From contig CAWAXG010000004.1 of the NCBI GenBank assembly GCA_963785755.1, positions 1 to 46,174 on the forward strand: a DNA stretch of 46,174 nt. The letters are read 5' to 3'. The stretch is from JACCXG01 sp963785755. GTDB lineage: Bacteria > Acidobacteriota > Vicinamibacteria > Vicinamibacterales > 2-12-FULL-66-21. Position numbers and translations under genes: made by a program. Below, piece by piece: positions 17,300-28,327 of the stretch (positions within the stretch are counted from its first letter, which is position 1; every line of letters begins with the position of its first letter). The notes below the pieces were generated by a model that saw only the letters and a program-made list of their open reading frames with translations, was not told the origin of the DNA and did no database searches.

Positions 17300-19895
17300 A
17301 TGAGCTGGCTCGTCCGGTGGCTGGTCAGTGACGACGACCGGCGCGCGATCGAGAGCGATTTGATGGAGCTCTACGAGCTGCGCCGGCGTGCCGATGGCCC
17401 ACGTGCGGCCAGGCGATGGCTGTGGCGCCAGCGTCTGTCGCTTCCCTGGCATCTCATGCTCGACCGCCTTCGAGCGGTCCTTCCCGGATGGACAACCATG
17501 CAGCATCTTGCTCACGACGTGCGCTACACGATTCGCAGCCTGGCTCGCGTGCCGGTGCTGTCGGCGACGATTGTCCTGACGGTCGGCCTCGGCCTCGGCG
17601 CGACCGCCGCCATGATCGGCGCGGTGTGGGGCGTGCTCGTGAACCCATTGCCGTACGCCGATCCAGGCTCGCTCGTCTGGATCTACACGGATAGTCCGCC
17701 CAACCGATGGCGCTTCTCCGTGGTCGACTACCGGGCGCTGGAAGCGGACCATCCGACCTTCGAGGCGGTGGCCGCGTACCAAAGCAGCCTGGTCACGGTC
17801 ACGGACCGGGCGATGGCGGAGCGGGTCACGGCGAAATCGGTCACGGGCTCGTACTTTCCACTGCTCGGGCAGAAGCCGCATCTCGGCCGCTTGTTCGATC
17901 CGTCAGACGATGCGCACCGGGACCGGATCGCGGTGCTCACGTATTCGTACTGGAGCCGCCGGTTCGGCGGCGATCCGTCGGTGCTCGGACGATCCATGAC
18001 GGTGGACGGAGCCGATCACACGATCGTGGGCGTGCTCGCGCAGGGCGTCGGACCTCTCGAGCGGAATGTCGCGTTCTTCACGGCGGAGCGGTGGCCCACG
18101 CCCAAGCGGAAGGGGCCGTTCTTCACGATGGCGATCGCGCGGCTGAAGCCGGGCGTCGCGGATACCGTCGTCAGCCAGGCGCTGCGCGCGACCAATGCGC
18201 GGCTGTTCCCGATCTGGCGATCGTCATATCAGGACGAGAAGGCGACGTGGGGCATGATGGATCTCAAGGAGCGCGTCGTCGGCAACGTCGGCACTCGACT
18301 GATCTTCGTCCTCGCCGCGGTCGGGCTCGTCCTGCTCATCGCGTGCGCGAACGCGGTCAATCTGCTGATTGCCCGCGGGCTGCACCGCAGCCGCGAGCTG
18401 GCGATTCGCGGCGCGCTCGGTGCGTCCCGCACCCGCTCTGTTGCAGTACAGTCTTCGTCGAAGCCGGTGTGCTCAGCGCGGCGGCGGCGGTGGTCGGTCT
18501 CGGCGTGGCTGCCGGCCTGCTGCAGTTGATTGCCTTCTACGGCGCCACCTACATCCCGCGGATCGACGAGATCCGGCTGTCCGGTCCCGCGCTGCCGTGG
18601 CTGGCCGGGCTCTCGCTCGCAAGCGCCGTGATGATCGGCCTCGTCCCCGCACTGCACGGCTCCCGCATTCGCGCGGACGAAGCGCTGCGGTCTGGTGGCC
18701 GTTCGGCCACGGACGGTCCGGCAGCCAGACGCATGCGGCGTGTGCTCGTCGCGGCGGAGTTCGCGCTCGCCACGCCTCTGCTCGTTGCCGCCGCGCTCGT
18801 GCTCATCAGTCTCGATCGCTTGAATCGGGTGCCGGTCGGCATCGAGACCGATCGGATGCTGACGGCGGCCGTCTCGCTGACCGGCGCACGCTACTCGCGC
18901 GATGAAGATCGCGCCGCGTTCTGGAAGCGCGCGCTGGAGCGTCTCGAGGCGGTGCCTGGCGTCGAGTCCGCGGCGCTGTCCGACAGCCGGCCGCCGCGGG
19001 AAACCGGGCAGCACAACAACTTCGACCTCGAAGACCGGCCAGCCACGGCCGGGCAGAGTCAGCCGGTCTGTCCCTGGGTTGCCGCATCTCCCGAATTCTT
19101 CAAGACCGTCGGGTTGACCATCGAACGCGGACGCCTGCTCGACGATCGATCGCTTCAGGAGAGCGTGGTGGTGGTCGACCGCGCCTGGGCGGACCGGTTC
19201 TTCCCCGGGGAAGAAGGTACTGGGCCGGCGGTTCAAGAGTGGTGGCTGTACGTCGTGTGACTGGACCACCGTCGTCGGTGTCGTCGGCAACGTGAAGTGG
19301 GCCGGGCTGGAAGCGCCCGAAGACGGGACCGTGTATTTCCCGTTCGTCGATTTTCCCAATGCGTTCTTCGTGCTGCGGACGTCCGGCGATCCGGTGTCGG
19401 TCTCGTTGTCGTTCCAGCAGGCGGTGAAGGAGCTCGATCCGGGGCTCGCGCTCTCGAACATGGCCACCGGCAGCGAGCTCGTGTCCGACGCGCTGGCGAC
19501 GCCGCGGTATCTGTCGGTGCTGATCGGGACCGTAGCCCTGATCGCGCTCGTCCTGTCGATCGTCGGCATATACGGCGTGATGGCGTACTTCGTCCAGCAG
19601 CACACGCGGGATATCGGGATCAGGCTGGCGCTCGGCGGCGAGCCCGCCCGCGTGCGCCGCATGATCCTGCTCCAGGGGCTGCGACTCGTGCTGGTTGGCG
19701 TCGCGGCCGGCATTGGCGCCGCGTTCCTCGCGAACCGGCTGATTAGGGACGATCCTGTTCGGTGTCAGTCCGACGGACCTCCGCACGCTGATCGGCGTGC
19801 CGGCCCTCCTGATGATGGTGGCGATGGCGGCCTGCCTGATTCCGGCGCAGCGCGCCGCCGCCGTCGACCCGGCGGAGATTCTCAGGGAAAGTTGA
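17300..19895 (+). CDS. ADOP-type ABC transporter permease (MacB/FtsX family), four frame breaks
   Basis: The ATG at 17300 gives about 864 residues after repair. Residues 1-60 are the short cytosolic domain of PadR-linked ADOP proteins (SDDDRRAIESDLMELYELRR). A membrane helix, a MacB periplasmic core domain (RVPVLSATIVLTVGLGLGATAAM, NPLPYADPGSLVWIY), an FtsX permease block (RELAIRGALGASRTR), a second periplasmic domain and a second FtsX block (YFVQQHTRDIGIRLALGG) follow, ending IPAQRAAAVDPAEILRES. Frame breaks lie near 18432, 18458, 19218 and 19748. No ATPase is adjacent, as is normal for these orphan permeases. Substrate unknown. Confidence 0.85.
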
Positions 19896-19935
19896 GCGGC
19901 GGAGCAACACGAAACCGCTGTATATTCCTGACCGG

Positions 19936-22670
19936 ATGCCGCTCAGCTCCGGTACCCGCCTGGGCCCGTACGAAGTCGTCGCCCTCATTGGCGAGGGCGG
20001 CATGGGTCAGGTCTACCGCGCGACCGATACGCGGCTCAATCGCACCGTCGCCCTGAAAGTTCTTCCCGCCGGTCTCACCGACGTGCCCGACCGGCGCGAA
20101 CGCTTCGAGCGTGAAGCGCATGCGATCGGCGCGTTGAACCACCCCAATATCTGCACCCTCCATGACATCGGCCGGGCGCGGCCGCAGCCGGAGAGCGATC
20201 TCGGAGAGGTCGACTTCCTGGTCATGGAGCACGTCGAAGGGGAGACCGTGGCCGATCGGCTGACGCGCGGCGGAGCGTCATCACGGCTCGAGATCGCCGA
20301 AGTCCTCGCCTGCGGCATCCAGATCGCCGACGCGCTCGATCGCGCGCATCGGCAGGGGATCGTTCACCGCGATCTCAAACCGGGCAACATCATGCTGACG
20401 AAGTCCGGCATCAAGCTGCTGGACTTCGGCCTCGCGAAGATGCTGCCGGCGAGCCAATCGGGTCCGCTCGGCATGTTGTCGACCCAGCTCGCCAATCTCA
20501 CGACGCAGGGCACCATCGTCGGCACGCTGCAATACATGGCGCCCGAACAGGTGGAAGGGCGGCAGACCGACGCGCGCACCGACATCTTTGCTTTTGGCGC
20601 CGTGCTGCACGAGATGGCGACCGGCGAGAAAGCCTTCGAGGGCCGGAGCCAGGCGAGCGTGATTGCCGCGATCCTGGATCGCGACCCGCCGCCGATCTCG
20701 ACGCGCCAGACGCTCGCGCCGGCGGCACTCGATCGCGTCGTGGCGACGTGCCTGGCCAAGGACCCGGACGATCGCTGGCAGACGGCACGCGATCTCGGTC
20801 GGGCGTTGCGCTGGATCGCGGGCGGCGCGGCCGAAGCCGGTGCGAAGCCGATGGCGACGCCGACAACCGCGTCCCGGACAGGATGGTGGCTCGCGACGGC
20901 CGCGCTTGCCGGTGGGCGTTCTGGGTGCTGCGCTCGTCTGGCAGTTGTCACGGCCGGCAGCAACACCGGCCCGAGACGAAACACGATTCAGCATCGAGCT
21001 GCCGTTCACGATGCGGAGTGCGGACATGGCAGAGCAGCCAGGCCGCCATCTCGCGCGATGGCAGGCGCTTCGTGTATCGCGGCGGGCGGCCGGGACAAAC
21101 GGCTCTGTACCTTCGATCCCTCGACGAGGTCAGCGCCACGCGGCTCGTCGGTACTGAGGGCGCGCAGAACCCCTTTTTCGCGTCCGATGGCGAGGCCATC
21201 GGTTTCTACGCGGACCAGCAACTGAAGAGAGTCAGTCTTGGCGGCGGCCGCACACTCAAGATTTGTGACGCTGCAGAGGCTCCGTTGGGCGCAAGCTGGT
21301 ACGGCGAGACCGTGATCTTTGCCACCGCGAGCGGGCTTGCGGTCGTTCCAGCCAGCGGCGGTGCACCGCGCCCGCTCACCACCCTGTCGAAGGAAGCACG
21401 TCGCATCGGACACCGATCCCCAGTCTTTCTTCCGGGAGGTGCGGCGGCAATCTACGTGGTCGCGGCGGGGCCCGATCTTCCGGGGTCGATCGAGGCTGTA
21501 GAACTCTCGACGGGTGCGAGGCACGTCATCGTCTCCGGACTGCAGCCCGAATCACGAGGCGTCCAATATCTTTCGAGCGGCCATCTGCTGTACGAACAGA
21601 ACGATTCACTGCTCGCGGTGCGCTTCGATCCTCAGACGCTGAAAGCCACCGGAGCCGCCGTGTCAGTCGCCCAGGGCGTGGCCACCATGGGCACGAACAT
21701 CACGCAATTCGCGGTGTCGGAATCAGGAACGCTGATCTACGTGCCGCGACTGCCGATACCCGACGAGGTGCTGGCCTGGGTGACGCCAGAGGCGCAGGAA
21801 CAACCGATTGCAGCGCTCCCAGCCGGAAAATACCGATCGCCCCGCATCTCGCCGGATGGAACGCGTCTGAGCGTCGCGTCCGGGGATGGAACGGACGCCG
21901 ACATCCTGGTCGCGAATCTCGCGACCGGGGCTTTCGGAGCGTTGCCGCGCCAGAAACCCAGTTTTGGACCGGCGCCGATTCCGCTCTGGACGCCAGACGG
22001 AGCGTCGCTGACATACGCGGGGCGTGAACAGTTTCTCGGGCGCGGCTTCATGATCCAGCCGACCAATCGCAGTGCCGCCGAACGAGTGCTGTTCCGCGCG
22101 ACTGCACCGGGGCTCGTCGGCGACGGCACGTGGGCTCGAACAGCAGCTGGCGATGTGCTCGCGATTGCGGTGGGCGGTGATATCTGGCGATGGTCATCGC
22201 ATGACGGTACGTCCGCCGCGTTCGTCGCAACGCCCGCCGTGGAGGGCAGCCCGGCGCTGTCGTCCGATGGCCGGTGGCTCGCGTACGCCTCGAGCGACGC
22301 GGTCGGCTCGGAGATCTGGGTACGGCCGTTTCCGGCCGACGGCCCGGCGGTGCAAGTATCGGCCGGCGGCGGCACACACCCGGCGTGGGGGCCAGGCAAC
22401 CGCGAGATCTTTTACGTCAATGGAAACGCCATGATGGCGGCGACTGTCACGACCGGTCCATCCACGGCGGTGGCCTCATCACCGCGAAAGCTGTTCGAGA
22501 GCACTGTCTTTCAGTGGCAGGCCCGAGGCCGAAACTACGACGTTGACCCGAAGACCGGCCGGTTCCTGGTCCTGAAGAGCCTTGGCGGACCATCACCACC
22601 CGCGCAGCTCGTGGTCGTCGTGGACTGGATGGCGGGCGCACTGGCAAGGATGAAGCCGCGGGGTGACTAG
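19936..22670 (+). CDS. Ser/Thr protein kinase with C-terminal TolB/WD40-like propeller (two frame breaks)
   Basis: About 911 residues after repair. The kinase domain is complete: glycine loop IGEGGMGQVYRA, Lys in VALKVLP, catalytic loop IVHRDLKPGNIML, metal site LDFGLAKML and MAPEQVEGRQTDARTDIFAFG. A single transmembrane helix (LPVGVLGAALVWQL) is read in a third frame, with breaks near 20912 and 21040. The extracytoplasmic part is a propeller of PD40 strands (FVYRGGRPGQTALYLRSLDE, SPALSSDGRWLAYASSD). This is a PknB-like receptor kinase architecture frequent in Acidobacteriota. It starts 40 bp after the permease, so it may be part of the same transcript. Substrates unknown. Confidence 0.88.
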
Positions 22671-22678
22671 AGGCGCTG

Positions 22679-22704
22679 GATCTTCCGGCTTCAGGCGGAA
22701 GATC
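22679..22704. terminator. Bidirectional terminator-like hairpin
   Basis: Perfect 9-bp stem GATCTTCCG/CGGAAGATC around an 8-base loop, between the convergent kinase and second permease genes. There is no long T run, so intrinsic termination is plausible but not certain. Confidence 0.6.
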
Positions 22705-22709
22705 ATCAC

Positions 22710-25183
22710 TCATTCATGTCTCAACGCAACCGTGGGATCGACGCGCGCCGCGCGGCGCGCCGGCACGAACGCGGCGAGCAGCGTCACCGCCAGCAGGGCC
22801 GGCACGACGATCAGGAACGTCCGCGGCTCGTAGCGATCGGCGGTGGGAAACAGTGACGGCAGCAGACGTGTTGCCGCAACGCTGAGGATCAATCCTGCCC
22901 CGAGGCCGAACCAGGCGGGCCGCATGCCTTGCCGCAGGATCATCTTCAGAACGTGGGCATAGGTCGCCCCAATCGCCATGCGAATGCCGATTTCCCGGGT
23001 CCGCCGCGCGACCGAGAACGACACGAGGCCGTAGAGTCCCACCATCGTGAGCGCGGTGCCCATCAGCCCGATTCCACCGACCATCTCCGTCGCAATTTTC
23101 AGGAAGCCGGTGGCGCGCGCCGCGTAGAACGCCTCGATGGTTTGCGCCTCGGAAAGCGGCAGCTCAGGGTCCAGGGCGCGAACGATCTCACGCAAGGGGC
23201 GCACCGTCGACAGGGAATCGCCGGTGGTCGCCGCCAGCAGCACGATGGTGCCGCGCGGCGCCTGACGATACGGCAGGTACATCGCTTCCTGTGCCGGTTC
23301 GACGATGTAGAAGTACTTCGAGTCCCTGGCGACGCCGACGACCTGAACCCACGTCTGTGCGTCGCCGCTCAGGCGAAAGCGGCTGCCGACGGCGTCGCGG
23401 CCGGGCCAGTAGCGGCGTGCGAGCGTCTCGTTGACAATCGCCACGCGCGGCGCCTCGATCGTGTCGGTCCGCCGGAACCCACGTCCGCGCACCAGCGGAA
23501 TCTCCATCGTCGCGAAGTAGTCGTCGTCCACGCTGGCGACGATGGTGCGGACGCCACCCTGGCCGTCGAGCATGTGGTCGCCTTCTGGGACGATCCAGAT
23601 CGTTTCGACGCCCCACAGCGGCATTCGCGACGTCACGGTCGCGGACGTGACACCAGGCAGCCGCCGCGCCGCTTGCAAGGCCTGCTCGACGAGCGCCGTG
23701 GTCTGGCCGTCGGAATACTGGCGATAGCCGGTATCGACGCTGACCTTCGCGATCTGTGTGATGCGGAACCCGGGGCCGTTCGCCGACACGCGACGGAAGA
23801 CCTGCAGGGTGAACACGGCGATCGTGATCAGCACCAGCGAGAGCGCGACTGGATGGCAACGAGCGTCGTCCGGCCGGTGAGACGCCATCGGCCTGGCAAG
23901 CCCACGTCCCCGACGCGAATGGCGCCAGTCAGATCGACGCGCGTCGTCTGCAGCGCCGGACCGAGGCCGAAGAGGAATGCGCTGCCCGTCGCGAGCAGGA
24001 GACTGAACAGCAGCGCACGCTCGTCGAGTTGCCACTGCGGTGGCTGGATGGTGTCGTTCGGGTACTGCATCTGCTGCAGGATCACGATGCCGGCGCGGCC
24101 GACCGCGAGACCGCACACGCCGCCGGCGACCGCCAGCGCCAGGCTTTCCGTGATCAACTGCCGGATCAGCCGTCCCCGCCCCGCGCCCATCGCGAGCCTG
24201 AGCGCGATCTCCCGGGCGCGAAGCGGCGCGCGGCTGGCCAGCAGCCCGGCCACGTTCGCGCACGCGACGCCGAGTACCACGGTCGAGAGAATCGTCAGCA
24301 GCAGCACGAGACCGGCATCGAGCCGATCGGCAAACCGGGCCTCGAGCTCGGTCTGGGCGATGAGCGGTCGATCCGCATTCGTCGCCGGATAGGCGCGCTC
24401 GAGGTCGGTGCCGATGGCGGTCAACTCGGCGCGGGCTTCCGCGATGCCGGTGCCGCGCTTGAGCCGGCCCCTGACCGTCAGCAGGCGCAGGTCGCGAGCG
24501 GTCAGGATTGCGCGAATCGGTTCGTCGCCGAGCGCGGGGGCCATCGCCAGCGGGACGTACACCGTTTCGAAGATTCCACGGGTTTCGAGCCCGGTGAAGC
24601 GCTCCGGTGTGACCCCGACAATCGTGAAATTGACGCCGCTGATGCGGATGGTCCGTCCCAGAATGGCGGGATCGCCGCCGTATTGCTGCTGCCACATGCC
24701 GTGACTGAGGACGGCGACCGCATCGCGTCCCGGGACCCGCTCTTCCTCGGCGGCGAACGTGCGGCCGATCGCCGGACGGATCCGCAGGACATCGAAGAAG
24801 TTGGCGCTGACGAGGTGCAGTACTTTGACCTGCGGCGCGGCGCCGGGCCCGACGCTGACGCCGGTCCACCGCAGCGTGTACGCGAGCATGCCGTCGAAGC
24901 TCTGACTGCGATTCCGGATGTCGGTGTAGTCGGGGTAGGAGGCGGCGGTGACCTCGAAGCCGCGATCCGTCCGCATCCCGACCACGAGCAGCTCGTCAGG
25001 ATGGGGCACCGGCAGCGGCCGCAGCAGCAGCGCGTCCGCGACGCTGAACATCGCGACGTTCGCGCCGGTGCCGCAGGCGATCGACAGAATCGCGATGGCG
25101 GTGAAGCCAGGCGCCCGCGCGAACGTCCGGCAGCCGTACCTGACGTCGTGCCAGAGACGTTCGAGCCAGAGCGCGAGCGTCAT
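22710..25183 (-). CDS. ADOP-type ABC transporter permease (MacB/FtsX family), one frame break
   Basis: About 824 residues from the ATG at 25183 (MTLALWLERLWHDVRYGCR). This copy lacks the PadR-linked N-terminal domain. First module: APGFTAIAILSIACGTGANVAMFSVADALLLRPLPV, periplasmic core, and FtsX block with REIALRLAMGAGRGRLIRQL. The frame breaks near 23855, after TGRTTLVAIQ, and resumes with ALSLVLITIAVFTLQVF. Second module ends with RTREIGIRMAIGATYAHVLKMILRQGM and ARRAARVDPTVALRHE. The start overlaps the stop of the methyltransferase gene by 4 bp, so the two are co-transcribed. No ATPase partner is visible. Confidence 0.87.
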
Positions 25184-25859
25184 CGGCCCTTGGCGTAGAC
25201 CAGGAACCACTTCTCCGTGAACAGGGTGATGTCCTCGGCTGGCTTCAACCCCGCGTCCGCCAGCCACCTCGCTGCCTGTTCCTTGCTCACGATCAGGTTC
25301 GGCTGATCTTTGTGCGGGCTCTGCGCCGCGTGGTAGTCGATGATCGCGATGCGCGCGCCGGGCTCGAGGGTACTTGGCGACCGCCTTGAGATAGCCGGCC
25401 CGATCCTCGATGTGATGGAGCACATCGTGCATGAACGCGACGTCGACGTCAGACGAGGGCAGCTTCGGATCGGTGAACTCTCCAAGCACCGTCTGCACGT
25501 TGCCGACCGCCGCCGCCTTCACCCGCTTCTCGATATACGGGAAGAAGTTGCGATCGACGTCAACCGCGTACACCTTTCCCTTCGGCGAGACCGCCTTCGC
25601 GAACGGCACGACGAACGGGCCCGCTCCGGCGCCGAGATCGGCGACGACGTCGCCCGGCTTCACTTTGAGGGCGGCGACGACCTCGGCGGTCTTCAGCCCG
25701 AGAAGACGCCCGTCGGAATCCAGTACCTTTCACCCAGTCGTCTACAGGTCGCGATGCGAGCTGCGCCGCCAGGTTCCCGCTCAGTGCAATCGTCAGCGCG
25801 ATCGCGGCCGCCGCCGGCCGTCCGAACACCCGGCTCAAACGTGCATCGGTATTTGACAT
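25180..25859 (-). CDS. Exported class I SAM-dependent methyltransferase (two frame breaks)
   Basis: About 226 residues after repair, ATG at 25859. The N-terminus has a signal-like helix (PAAAAIALTIALSGNLAAQ). After a break near 25733 the second frame reads VLDSDGRLLGLKTAEVVAALKVKPGDVVADLGAGAGPFVVPFA, with the SAM-binding DLGAGAG motif, then VYAVDVDRNFFPYIEKR and DVAFMHDVLHHIEDR. After a break near 25365 it ends EPGARIAIIDYHAAQ ... LFTEKWFLVYAKGR. Signal-bearing UbiE-like methyltransferases are common in Acidobacteriota; the substrate is unknown. Confidence 0.8.
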
Positions 25860-26270
25860 GGCCTCACCATTGAAACAGTCGCAGGAAGTTTGTGATCGTG
25901 ATCGAAGAAAAAGATGGCGGCGAAGCGAAGACCGCCGCCCACCAGCCCGAGTCCTCCGCCTTCGCGCGCTTGGCCCGCAGGCGCGCTTCGGCGAGACCTC
26001 GCCGAAGCTTGCCACTTATCAATAGACGCGGCAAGCGGCGGCGGGCGAGCCCCGAGTCCCCAGTCCCGGATTAATGTGGCGAGATGATAGCAGCCCGGTT
26101 GACAAACTCCGAGGGAAGCCGCACAGTTCGGAACAGCGCGCCCTGGGGCGCCTCCTGTCCGCGGCAAGGGGGGTCACCTCCACCCAGATGAAATCGTTAG
26201 GCTGCTCACGTCGAGCCTTTCTTCCAGCCTGATGCTCAGCGGACTGCAGGCATGATGGGAGGAAGGTGTC
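25860..26270. repeat. Divergent spacer with GCTTCGGCGAG palindrome and CGAGTCC words
   Basis: A 411-bp gap between divergent genes. It holds TCCGCCTTCGCGCG (25955-25968) and a near-perfect hairpin, GCTTCGGCGAG-AC-CTCGCCGAAGC (25985-26008); both recur at 45911-45952. A CCCCGAGTCCCCAGTCCCGG word array lies near 26049-26069. A TTGACA at about 26099 could be a -35 for the LRR gene, but no matching -10 is obvious. GGGAGGAAGG before 26271 is a strong ribosome-binding site. No gene is supported. Confidence 0.6.
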
Positions 26271-28193
26271 ATGTCCAGGTCAGTCACTCCCCGCACGACC
26301 CTCGAGAGCCTCAAGCGAGAAGCCAAACGCTGGTACAAGGCCATTCGTGCCGGCGACGCGGAGGCGCGCGCGAGGCTGCAACAGGCATATCCGCAGGCTC
26401 CCGACGCGCCGTCGCTTCGTGACGTGCAGCATGCGCTCGCGCTGGAGTTCGGCTGCCCGGGCTGGACGGCGCTCAAGACGCGGCTCGCCGAGGACGCGCC
26501 GATTCGCCGGTATGAACGCGTCGCCGAGGCGCTCGTGACCGCGTACCGCACGCCCGACGACACCGCGATGCGCATCGTCTGGGAGTACTTCGGCCACATG
26601 CGCACGTGGGAGGTGATGCGGCGCTACGTCCGCCTCGGTCTCGGGCGGCACGAACAGCCGCAGGGTCCCGAAGACGACGACATCACGACTGCGGATGCGC
26701 GCTACCTCGTTGCCCGTGCGCAGGAGTTCGAGAGCTGGGCGGCGCTCGAGGCGTTCGCCGCCTCGACTCCGGCGTCGAAGACGCTCGCCGCGAAAGCTGT
26801 GGCGGCGTACTCGGGCGATGGCGCGGACGCGATGGATGAGGCCGTGCGCTCCCACGACTGGGACGCAATCCTGGCCCTGATGCGGGAGCGCCAGTTGACC
26901 GGCCTCAGCGCGGGCGGCCAGATGACCGACGACCTGCTGCGGCGGTTCTCGCGGCTCGATCACATCACCACCCTCGACCTCGGTGGTTCGAAAGAGCTCA
27001 CCGACGATGGGCTGCGTCATCTTGCACGGCTGCCGCGGCTGCGGCGGCTGAATCTGGCTGGGTGCGGTGCGATCACCGATCGCGGACTCGAGGTGCTGCT
27101 GCGTCTGCCCCGGCTCGAGTCGATCAACCTGGCCTGGACACCTGTCAGCGATGCCGGTACAGCCAACCTCGAGGCCTGTCCGAATCTCGAGATGGTCGAT
27201 CTCGGCGGCACGTCAACCGGCGACGGCGCGATTCGCGCGCTCGCGGGGAAAGCAGCGCTCCGCGAGTTCAGGTCCGGCAACGGCGTCACCGATGCCGGTC
27301 TTCCGGGGCTGCACGATCTGCCGGTCTTCAAGACGTGGCAGGGCCATGAGCCGGGCCTTGCGATGCTCGGGTTCAGTCCGGATTCGAGCTTTCTGATGTT
27401 GCGGGGTTCGTTCACGAACTCCGGTCTCTCGCAGCTGGTCGGCCTCGATGGGTTGTTCGGCCTCAACGTCGACAGCAGCGAGCTCGCGATCACCGGCGCG
27501 GCGCTCGCGCCGCTGGTCGATCTGCCGCATCTCGGATGGCTCGCCTTCGACGCGAAGGACGAATCGATGCCGTACATCGCGGCGCTCCCGCACCTGCGGT
27601 TCCTGATGTGCCAGGACACCGCTTCCGGAGACGACGGGTTCGTCGCGCTGAGCCGATCCCGCTCGATCGAGGTCATCTGGGGGCGCCGCTGTCACAACCT
27701 CCAGCGGCGGGGGTTCACGGCGCTCGCCGACATGCCGTCGCTGCGTTCACTCTCCGTCAGCTGCCTGAACGTGGACGACGAGGGGGTGGCGGCGCTGCCG
27801 CGCTTTCCGGCACTCCGGGAGCTGATGCCGATGGACGTTCCTGACGAGGGCTACCGCCACATCGGCCGATGCGAGCGGCTCGAGTCGCTCGTGCTGATGT
27901 ACTGCCGGGACACCGGCGACCGCGCGACCGGGCATCTGCGCGGCCTCGCGCACCTGCGCAAGTACTTCGCGAGCTACAACCGGATCACCGACCGTACGCC
28001 GGAAATCCTGAGCGGAGTGCCATCGCTCGAGGAGGTCGAGTTCGACGCATGCGCAGGCCTGACCAACGCCGGCATCGCGGCGCTCGCCGCGCTGCCACGG
28101 CTGCGCCAGCTGCGCGTGTCTGGCATGCGGCAGGTGACGCGCGATGTGATTGCCGCGTTCCGCGACGACGTGAGTGTGCGGTATTTGTTGTGA
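26271..28193 (+). CDS. Leucine-rich-repeat protein with N-terminal ankyrin-associated domain
   Basis: 640 residues, no signal peptide, so probably cytosolic. Residues 8-80 (TLESLKREAKRWYKAIRAGDAEARARLQ, then LRDVQHALALEFGCPGWTALK) form the N-terminal domain that precedes ankyrin repeats in many acidobacterial proteins. From about residue 215 to the end there are some 16 repeats of the RNI/cysteine-containing LRR class, e.g. ITTLDLGGSKELTDDGLRHLARLPRLRRLNLAGC, each about 23-24 residues with a 'D.GL..L' helix. No catalytic domain is seen, so a protein-binding role is likely. The partner is unknown. A strong ribosome-binding site is present, and the gene appears monocistronic. Confidence 0.8.
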   Translation: MSRSVTPRTTLESLKREAKRWYKAIRAGDAEARARLQQAYPQAPDAPSLRDVQHALALEFGCPGWTALKTRLAEDAPIRRYERVAEALVTAYRTPDDTAMRIVWEYFGHMRTWEVMRRYVRLGLGRHEQPQGPEDDDITTADARYLVARAQEFESWAALEAFAASTPASKTLAAKAVAAYSGDGADAMDEAVRSHDWDAILALMRERQLTGLSAGGQMTDDLLRRFSRLDHITTLDLGGSKELTDDGLRHLARLPRLRRLNLAGCGAITDRGLEVLLRLPRLESINLAWTPVSDAGTANLEACPNLEMVDLGGTSTGDGAIRALAGKAALREFRSGNGVTDAGLPGLHDLPVFKTWQGHEPGLAMLGFSPDSSFLMLRGSFTNSGLSQLVGLDGLFGLNVDSSELAITGAALAPLVDLPHLGWLAFDAKDESMPYIAALPHLRFLMCQDTASGDDGFVALSRSRSIEVIWGRRCHNLQRRGFTALADMPSLRSLSVSCLNVDDEGVAALPRFPALRELMPMDVPDEGYRHIGRCERLESLVLMYCRDTGDRATGHLRGLAHLRKYFASYNRITDRTPEILSGVPSLEEVEFDACAGLTNAGIAALAALPRLRQLRVSGMRQVTRDVIAAFRDDVSVRYLL

Positions 28194-28220
28194 AACAGGT
28201 GCATGAAAACTGCGACAGCC

Positions 28221-28302
28221 CACCTCCCAACCTTCCAACTCCCAATTTGCCTGTTTAGGATTCAAGCAGTTTGGGAGTTGGAGGTTGGAGGTTGGAGTTG
28301 AC
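28221..28302. repeat. Hairpin of AACTCCC/AACCTCC heptamer words
   Basis: Left arm 28221-28246 (CACCTCCCAACCTTCCAACTCCCAAT) and right arm 28271-28302 (TTGGGAGTTGGAGGTTGGAGG...) pair with a few mismatches around a 24-base loop. The same words build the hairpin at 13000-13155. It separates the convergent LRR and coxL genes. Confidence 0.7.
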
Positions 28303-28327
28303 ACGCCCAGCCGTCTTGACCCCGGGC

